11,233 nucleotides of DNA, from positions 1 through 11,233 of the forward strand of contig CALCCW010000183.1 in the NCBI GenBank assembly GCA_937900185.1, in the 5' to 3' direction. This DNA is from QQUK01 sp913009765 (GTDB taxonomy: Bacteria > Zixibacteria > MSB-5A5 > GN15 > FEB-12). A model generated the notes under the pieces. The model was not told the origin of the DNA. It worked only from the letters and a program-made list of their open reading frames with translations, and searched no databases. A program made the translations under genes and the position numbers. This document shows positions 7,200-11,233 of the stretch, piece after piece. Position 1 is the first letter of the stretch. Each line of letters opens with the position of its first letter.

Positions 7200-7300
7200 T
7201 CACATACAACCGTTTTGCTTACAGCAAAAAATGACCCAAAAAACGGCTAATAAAAGATGTTTTATATGCGATACGAACCCATTTTAAAAACAACAATGTT

Positions 7301-7327
7301 GGATTCCAAATCAAGTTGGGAATGACA
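7301..7327. repeat. Short inverted repeat, copy 2 (TTGGGAATGACA end)
   Basis: Differs from 6616-6642 at one base, which breaks one pair in the left arm (ATTCCAAA instead of ATTCCCAA). Near-identity of two copies 685 bp apart points to recent spread or conversion. Confidence 0.65.
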
Positions 7328-7370
7328 TAAAGAGAGTTTGAGATGATATTTTTGAAAGTGTTTTTACAAA

Positions 7371-7412
7371 TTGTCATTTCCACTATTTTAAGAGTCGGCT
7401 AAGGGGGTGTTT
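7371..7412. repeat. GTCATTTCC...TTTTAAGAG...GGGTGTTT repeat, copy 1
   Basis: Shares GTCATTTCC, TTTTAAGAG, TAAGGGG and GTGTTT in the same order with 7786-7826. It begins with TTGTCA, the complement of the TGACA end found on the neighbouring repeats. In this copy the central CCCC/GGGG pairing has largely decayed. Confidence 0.55.
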
Positions 7413-7500
7413 AAAATAAACGCTATTTCAAAAAACGAAGCCATTTTGCTGTAACGTTTTGAGTGTAATGGAATTACAAGAAAAAAGTTCAAAAAACTAG

Positions 7501-7702
7501 ATTCCCATTTTCGGGCTTGTTGATAAACCCTCCATTCAGTCTTTGCGAGTCGAGTGAGTGAAAACGAACGAGACGTGGCAATCTCTAACTTAGTGCTTAA
7601 CAAAAACATGAGATTGCCATTCGCCTAGGCGAACTTTCGCGGACTCCGTTCGCAATGACAGGAAATTTGACTTTTTCAACAAGCCCTTTCATGGGAATGA
7701 CA
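7501..7702. mobile_element. Nested palindromic repeat: inner element within outer inverted arms
   Basis: The outer arms are ATTCCCAT...GGGCTTGTTGA (7501-7523) and its inverse TCAACAAGCCC...ATGGGAAT (7676-7698), followed by GACA. Between them lies a second inverted repeat (7541-7660): GGCAATCTC (7577-7585) against GAGATTGCC (7610-7618), and TTTGCGA (7542-7548) against TCGCAATGACA (about 7650-7660). There is no coding capacity. The form is that of a non-autonomous repeat inserted into another; GGGCTTGTTGA-type ends occur on some insertion sequences, but no transposase is present. Mobility is inference. Confidence 0.5.
7620..7633. repeat. Perfect 14-bp palindrome TTCGCCTAGGCGAA
   Basis: Perfectly self-complementary, inside the right arm of the inner nested element. 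Shares the core CGCCTAGGCG with 7735-7748. Confidence 0.6.
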
Positions 7703-7734
7703 TTTTGAAAATGTATTTATAATAAGTCATGCTG

Positions 7735-7748
7735 CCCGCCTAGGCGGG
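7735..7748. repeat. Perfect 14-bp palindrome CCCGCCTAGGCGGG
   Basis: Perfectly self-complementary and preceded by GTCATGCTG, so it looks like the head of another dispersed repeat (7727 to about 7765). Shares the core with 7620-7633; a looser form, CCGTTTAGGCGGAG, follows glmS at 2744-2757. Confidence 0.6.
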
Positions 7749-7785
7749 GTCGAAGTATGCTCATTCTATCTTTATGTTTTTATAA

Positions 7786-7826
7786 TTGTCATTTCCCCTT
7801 TTTTAAGAGGGGATTAAGGGGTGTTT
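7786..7826. repeat. GTCATTTCC...TTTTAAGAG...GGGTGTTT repeat, copy 2
   Basis: The better preserved copy: CCCCTTTTTTAAGAGGGG (7796-7812) forms a small stem-loop, followed by TTAAGGGGTGTTT. Same orientation as 7371-7412, 415 bp away. Confidence 0.55.
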
Positions 7827-7941
7827 GTCCTAAGACGAAAGGGCTGTACTCCATGTCAAGCACAGAGAGGAGTTCAGAAGAATAATATTTGTATGATTTA
7901 TTACCCATTCTGCCAAAATGGCTTATGCCTGCCGTTTTCGC

Positions 7942-7970
7942 TTGACTATGCGATTAGAATCTGACATATT
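7942..7970 (+). promoter_or_regulatory. Candidate rnr promoter placed for a leaderless mRNA
   Basis: TTGACT (7942-7947) and CATATT (7965-7970, 4 of 6) are 17 bp apart. Transcription would begin around 7976-7978, at the ATG itself (7977). There is no Shine-Dalgarno sequence, which agrees with a leaderless message. A small inverted repeat TGACA/TGTCA (7962-7966 / 7971-7975) overlaps the -10 and could be an operator. Confidence 0.4.
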
Positions 7971-7976
7971 TGTCAT

Positions 7977-10205
7977 ATGAAAATAACTCCACAAGAAATT
8001 ATTAGGTTTATAAAAGAAAAATCAGACCATCCCATGAAAATGAAAGAGCTGTCGCACGCTCTTGGATTAACCAGTCGTGACTACCCGTCATTTCGTGATT
8101 CAGTAAAAAAACTTATCGCATCAGGGGAATTAGTCAAACTGAATAGAGGACGGATTGGGATTACCGAAGAACTTAATGTTCGGGTTGGTATTCTTTCGGT
8201 TGCCAAAGCAGGTTTTGGTTTTTTGATGACAGAAGGTATCCCCGACGATCTGTTTATTTCGCAGTCAAAACTTCTGACTGCCTTAGACGGTGATAAAGTG
8301 ATGGCACGTATCGGCGGGGTTGAAGGCGGAAAACAAACCGGAACAGTTATAAAAATTATCGAACGGGGTATCAGAAATATTGTCGGACTGTTTAAAAAAT
8401 CAGAAACATTTTCTTTTGTCGTACCTGACAATAAAAAAATACAGCGTGATATTTATATACCGTTGAAATTTTCTAAAAAAGCCAAAGACGGGCAGAAAGT
8501 CGTTTGTGTCATAACCGAATGGGATGACCCGTTCCGCAATCCTGAGGGCGAAATTACAGAAGTTCTTGGATTTCCCGGACAACCACGGGTTGATATGCTG
8601 GCTGTTTTAAAATCGTATGATTTACCTCAGGCATTTCCGGAAGAAGTATTAGATGAAGCCGAAATTGAATCTGCCAAGCTTGATGAAATTAATGATAACG
8701 ACAGGCTTGATTTAACCAAAGAATGTATCTACACAATCGACCCCGAAGATGCCAAAGACCACGATGATGCTGTTTCTGTTGAAAAACACAGTAAAGGTTT
8801 CAAACTGTCGGTGCATATTGCCGATGTTTCTCATTATGTCCCCGAGGGAAGTGAACTTGATAAAGAAGCATTCAATCGCGGGAATTCTGTGTATCTTCCC
8901 GGTATGGTTGTACCAATGCTTCCGGAAATTCTCTCCAACAATATCTGCTCTTTAAAAGTAAATAAAAAACGACTGGCACACTCTGTGTTTATTGAGTTTG
9001 ATAAAAGAGGTAAGATGCTACATTTTTCATTTGCTGATACTCTTATCAAATCAAAAGCAAAGTTGAGCTATGAAGATGTGCAGAAATATTTTGACAGTTC
9101 CGAAGTAGCACCTAAAATAAAAAATGTAAAAGAAAATTTAGACTATGCCCGTGAACTTGCTCATATTTTAACATATAAAAGAATCTCAGACGGGTCTTTG
9201 GATTTTGACCTGCCTGAGTCAAATATTATTTTAAATAAAAATGGTGAAGTTATAGACCTTGCTGCTAAAGTTCGTTTAGAGTCGCATCGTTTAGTGGAAG
9301 AGTTTATGTTGGCAGCTAATCAGGCAGTTGCTCTGCATCTGTTTCGCTATGCCCAGCCATTTTTATATAGAGTACATGAAAAACCTGATATGGAAAGACT
9401 CAATGAATTTTCATCTTTGATGAAACGTATCGGTTTTTCTTTCCCGGTTTCTCAAAATATGCGTCCAAAACAGTTTGCTCGGTTTTTAGAAAAAGTGCAG
9501 GATGATCCTAAGGCAGACTATATTAATGAACTGCTGCTTCGTTCTATGTCAAAAGCTGTGTACCAGCGTGAGAATCTTGGACATTTTGGACTCGCATTTA
9601 AATATTATACACACTTTACTTCACCGATTAGACGTTATGCCGATTTGGTCGTACATCGGTTACTTCGAAAATTGAAAAACGGAAAATATCCACCGGCGTT
9701 TGCAAAAAAAGTTCCAACTTATATTGACCGTGTAGCTAAACAATGTTCAGCAACTGAACGTGTTGCAACAAAAGCAGAACGTGATGCGGTTAAAATTAAA
9801 CAGATTTCGTTTATGGCAGAGCGTGTAGGTGATGAATACTATGGTGTCATTACCGGTGTTATGTCCTATGGGTTTTTTGTTCGGCTTGACGATATGGGGG
9901 TTGAAGGAATGGTCAGAATGTCAACTATTGATGATGACTATTACATTTTCGACGAGTCGCATTACCGTATTGTCGGTCGAAGAAATGGGACAATTTATCA
10001 ATTAGGTGATAAAGTAAAGGTAGGTGTTTTAAAAGTTGATACGACAGCTGCAGAAATGGACCTGTTTGTTGTAATGCCGGAACAACAGAAATCGAAAAAA
10101 ATTAAAACAGCTAAACAAAAAATAGTGAAAAAAAATAATTTTCAGAAATTTCAAACAAAGAAATTTGTACAGCAGAAGCAAAAAAAGAGTAAAAAGAAAA
10201 AATGA
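7977..10205 (+). CDS. rnr: Ribonuclease R (3'-5' exoribonuclease, RNB family)
   Basis: Cytoplasmic processive 3'-5' exoribonuclease that degrades structured RNA and takes part in mRNA and rRNA quality control. The 742 residues (E. coli 813; family about 700-820) show the standard order. They begin with an N-terminal helix-turn-helix-like region (1-65). Two cold-shock/OB domains follow (about 66-125 and 135-200), including AGFGFLM (78-84). The RNB nuclease domain (about 245-575) has TIDPEDAKDHDDAVS (253-267), whose Asp255, 261, 263 and 264 match the four metal-binding Asp of E. coli RNase R by spacing. It also has NRGNSVYLPG (300-309) and HFTSPIRRYADLVVHR (546-561). An S1 domain (about 617-700) precedes a Lys-rich tail of about 40 residues. 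The S1 domain and basic tail favour RNase R over RNase II. ATG 7977 is the first start after an in-frame TGA (7962-7964). The stop overlaps the next gene (ATGA). Confidence 0.97.
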   Translation: MKITPQEIIRFIKEKSDHPMKMKELSHALGLTSRDYPSFRDSVKKLIASGELVKLNRGRIGITEELNVRVGILSVAKAGFGFLMTEGIPDDLFISQSKLLTALDGDKVMARIGGVEGGKQTGTVIKIIERGIRNIVGLFKKSETFSFVVPDNKKIQRDIYIPLKFSKKAKDGQKVVCVITEWDDPFRNPEGEITEVLGFPGQPRVDMLAVLKSYDLPQAFPEEVLDEAEIESAKLDEINDNDRLDLTKECIYTIDPEDAKDHDDAVSVEKHSKGFKLSVHIADVSHYVPEGSELDKEAFNRGNSVYLPGMVVPMLPEILSNNICSLKVNKKRLAHSVFIEFDKRGKMLHFSFADTLIKSKAKLSYEDVQKYFDSSEVAPKIKNVKENLDYARELAHILTYKRISDGSLDFDLPESNIILNKNGEVIDLAAKVRLESHRLVEEFMLAANQAVALHLFRYAQPFLYRVHEKPDMERLNEFSSLMKRIGFSFPVSQNMRPKQFARFLEKVQDDPKADYINELLLRSMSKAVYQRENLGHFGLAFKYYTHFTSPIRRYADLVVHRLLRKLKNGKYPPAFAKKVPTYIDRVAKQCSATERVATKAERDAVKIKQISFMAERVGDEYYGVITGVMSYGFFVRLDDMGVEGMVRMSTIDDDYYIFDESHYRIVGRRNGTIYQLGDKVKVGVLKVDTTAAEMDLFVVMPEQQKSKKIKTAKQKIVKKNNFQKFQTKKFVQQKQKKSKKKK

Positions 10206-11124
10206 AAACCAATGTTGTAATACTCTCAGGTAATAATAGCAATGCTGCAATGAATTGGAGCAAAATAGGAAAAGTCGTCAGCGAACTTGCAGAACTCTAT
10301 CAAATTGTCAAAGAATCTGAAGTCGATTTAATAATTGTCGGCGAAGATAGAACCGACTTACCCTCACAAGTTGCGGTGAAAATAAGACGATACAATGGAT
10401 TGACTGATATTTGGAAAGTTACCGTTGGTAGTTTTGACGATGATAATATTGAAAAGCATTATGACGGTTCATTTTCAATTGAGATAGGTGAAAAAGGAAT
10501 CACAAAAAAAGTAACGCAAATTCTTCAAGCAAAAGAATTACTCGCCCAATACAGTATAATTGCCCGTTCAGCAAAAATGAAACTGATAGCCGAAACTATT
10601 CACCGCATAGCTCCTACTGATGTTCCGGTGTTAATAGTAGGACAGTCCGGTACGGGAAAAGAGTTAGTCGCAAAAGCAATTCATAAAGATTCCCAAAGAG
10701 AAAGCGATGCATTTGTTGCCATTAACTGTGGAGCAATTGCTGAAGGACTCTTGGAATCGGAACTTTTTGGACATGAAAAAGGTGCTTTTACAGGGTCTGT
10801 TTCTAAGCGGGAAGGACTTTTTAAAAAAGCAAATAATGGAATTATCTTTTTAGATGAAATCGGTGAGACCAAATCTGATATGCAGGTAAAATTGCTTCGT
10901 GTTTTAGAAGACGGGACTTACTATCCGGTCGGTTCTTCAAACGCTCAGCACACAAATGTCCGTATTGTTTCTGCTACGAATAGAGATTTAATGGAGGCAA
11001 TAGCAGAAAAGAAATTCCGCGAAGATTTGTATTTCAGAATTGGTGTTGTTAAAATTACGCTTCCGCCTCTCTTTGAACGTAAAAATGATATTCAGCCATT
11101 GCTCAAGTATTTTTGGAGGAAAGA
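10202..11124 (+). CDS. Sigma-54-dependent transcriptional activator (AAA+), 3' end lost at contig end
   Basis: An enhancer-binding-protein type activator that would remodel sigma-54 RNA polymerase by ATP hydrolysis. About 307 genuine residues remain. Residues 1-110 form an alpha/beta domain spaced like a receiver (NVVILSG strand, VDLIIVGED strand, WKVTVGS strand). However, the acidic pair and phospho-acceptor Asp expected of a receiver are replaced (SGNN; Gly47 where Asp would align), so it is probably not phosphorylated. The AAA+ domain (about 115-307) has Walker A GQSGTGKE (147-154), the sigma-54 contact loop GAFTGS (194-199; consensus GAFTGA), Walker B IIFLDE (214-219), sensor ATNR (258-261) and arginine-finger region FREDLYFR (272-279). 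The end of the AAA+ domain and the DNA-binding helix-turn-helix are missing. ATG overlaps the rnr TGA, implying translational coupling. After 11124 the sequence is adapter, so apparent codons to 11146 are false. Its targets are unknown. Confidence 0.9.
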
Positions 11125-11182
11125 AGATCGGAAGAGCGTCGTGTAGGGAAAGAGTGTAGATCTCGGTGGTCGCCGTATCATT
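11125..11182 (+). other. Illumina TruSeq universal adapter (reverse complement), sequencing artefact
   Basis: These 58 bases agree, as I recall it, with the full-length reverse complement of the TruSeq universal adapter. They begin AGATCGGAAGAGCGTCGTG and end CGCCGTATCATT, the P5 flow-cell end. This is not bacterial DNA. It shows the contig was extended with an untrimmed read whose insert was shorter than the read. Confidence 0.97.
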
Positions 11183-11233
11183 AAAAAAAAAAAACAATAA
11201 AGAAAAAAAGAAAAAAAACAAAAGAAAAAAAAA
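11183..11233 (+). other. A-rich run past the adapter, sequencing artefact
   Basis: 51 bases, almost all A with scattered C, G and T. This is the usual appearance of cycles read beyond the end of the adapter in four-colour Illumina chemistry. It is not a poly(A) tail or a genomic tract. Confidence 0.93.

Larger units (their letters stand above)
7045..7976. other. Repeat-rich non-coding stretch between the crotonase remnant and rnr
   Basis: About 930 bp without a credible gene. The short reading frames here have no recognisable product and run through inverted repeats. I see no tRNA, rRNA or transposase fragment. Contents in order are listed separately: a palindrome pair with AAGCCATTTTGC motifs, copy 2 of the ATTCCC/GGGAAT repeat, two copies of a GTCATTTCC repeat, a nested palindromic element, two perfect palindromes centred on CCTAGG, and the rnr promoter. 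Confidence 0.75.

Noticed and set aside
7388..7609. A 73-residue minus-strand reading frame
   Set aside because: It runs through inverted repeats (the GTCATTTCC repeat and the nested palindrome), has no recognisable product and no ribosome site.
10202..10530. CARF-type ligand domain as in RtcR at the N-terminus of the activator
   Set aside because: The region is only about 110 residues, much shorter than the RtcR sensor domain, and its strand spacing looks more like a degenerate receiver; I see no positive motif for CARF.
11125..11146. Natural C-terminus of the sigma-54 activator
   Set aside because: The final residues (about DRKSVV) and the TAG stop are encoded by the adapter; the AAA+ domain is incomplete and no DNA-binding domain is present.
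11183..11233. Poly(A) tail or A-rich genomic tract
   Set aside because: It directly follows a full-length sequencing adapter, so it is read-through signal.

Overview
The window is an AT-rich bacterial contig end. It carries ordinary chromosomal genes separated by repeat-rich intergenic DNA. A lipoprotein with a lipobox and a sigma-54-type activator suggest a diderm bacterium. The archaeal-like sugar loop in the GlmM-type mutase and the many stem-loop repeats resemble poorly characterised phyla around the FCB group. That placement is only an impression; no rRNA or marker gene here fixes the taxonomy.

Layout: (1) 1-2732, + strand: the 3' part of a phosphoglucosamine mutase (glmM) followed 12 bp later by a complete glmS. 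Both belong to the pathway from fructose-6-phosphate to UDP-GlcNAc for cell wall and envelope. (2) 2733-3018: a convergent gap with two terminator-like hairpins inside a three-unit array of hairpins with a 62-63 bp period. (3) 3019-5322, - strand: a two-gene operon, lemA then a DUF2207 membrane protein with a Gly-rich tail. (4) 5323-5538: a divergent promoter region. (5) 5539-6567, + strand: an unrecognised, very AT-rich lipoprotein gene that seems to contain two related halves. (6) 6568-7976: a decayed, repeat-laden region with a 5'-truncated enoyl-CoA hydratase remnant (- strand). It also holds many short inverted repeats, several ending in TGACA, and a palindrome nested inside another palindrome. 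(7) 7977-11124, + strand: a complete rnr (RNase R), overlapping by 4 bp the start of a sigma-54 activator gene that runs off the contig.

The last 109 bases are not biological. Positions 11125-11182 match the full 58-nt reverse complement of the Illumina TruSeq universal adapter, and 11183-11233 is the A-rich run expected past a short insert. The apparent end of the sigma-54 gene and an apparent minus-strand ORF across this junction are therefore artefacts.

I found no convincing new defence, mobile or biosynthetic system. The points most worth a second look are the intergenic repeat architecture, the crotonase deletion junction inside a palindrome, the duplicated lipoprotein, the rnr/sigma-54-activator coupling with a degenerate receiver-like domain, and the adapter artefact.
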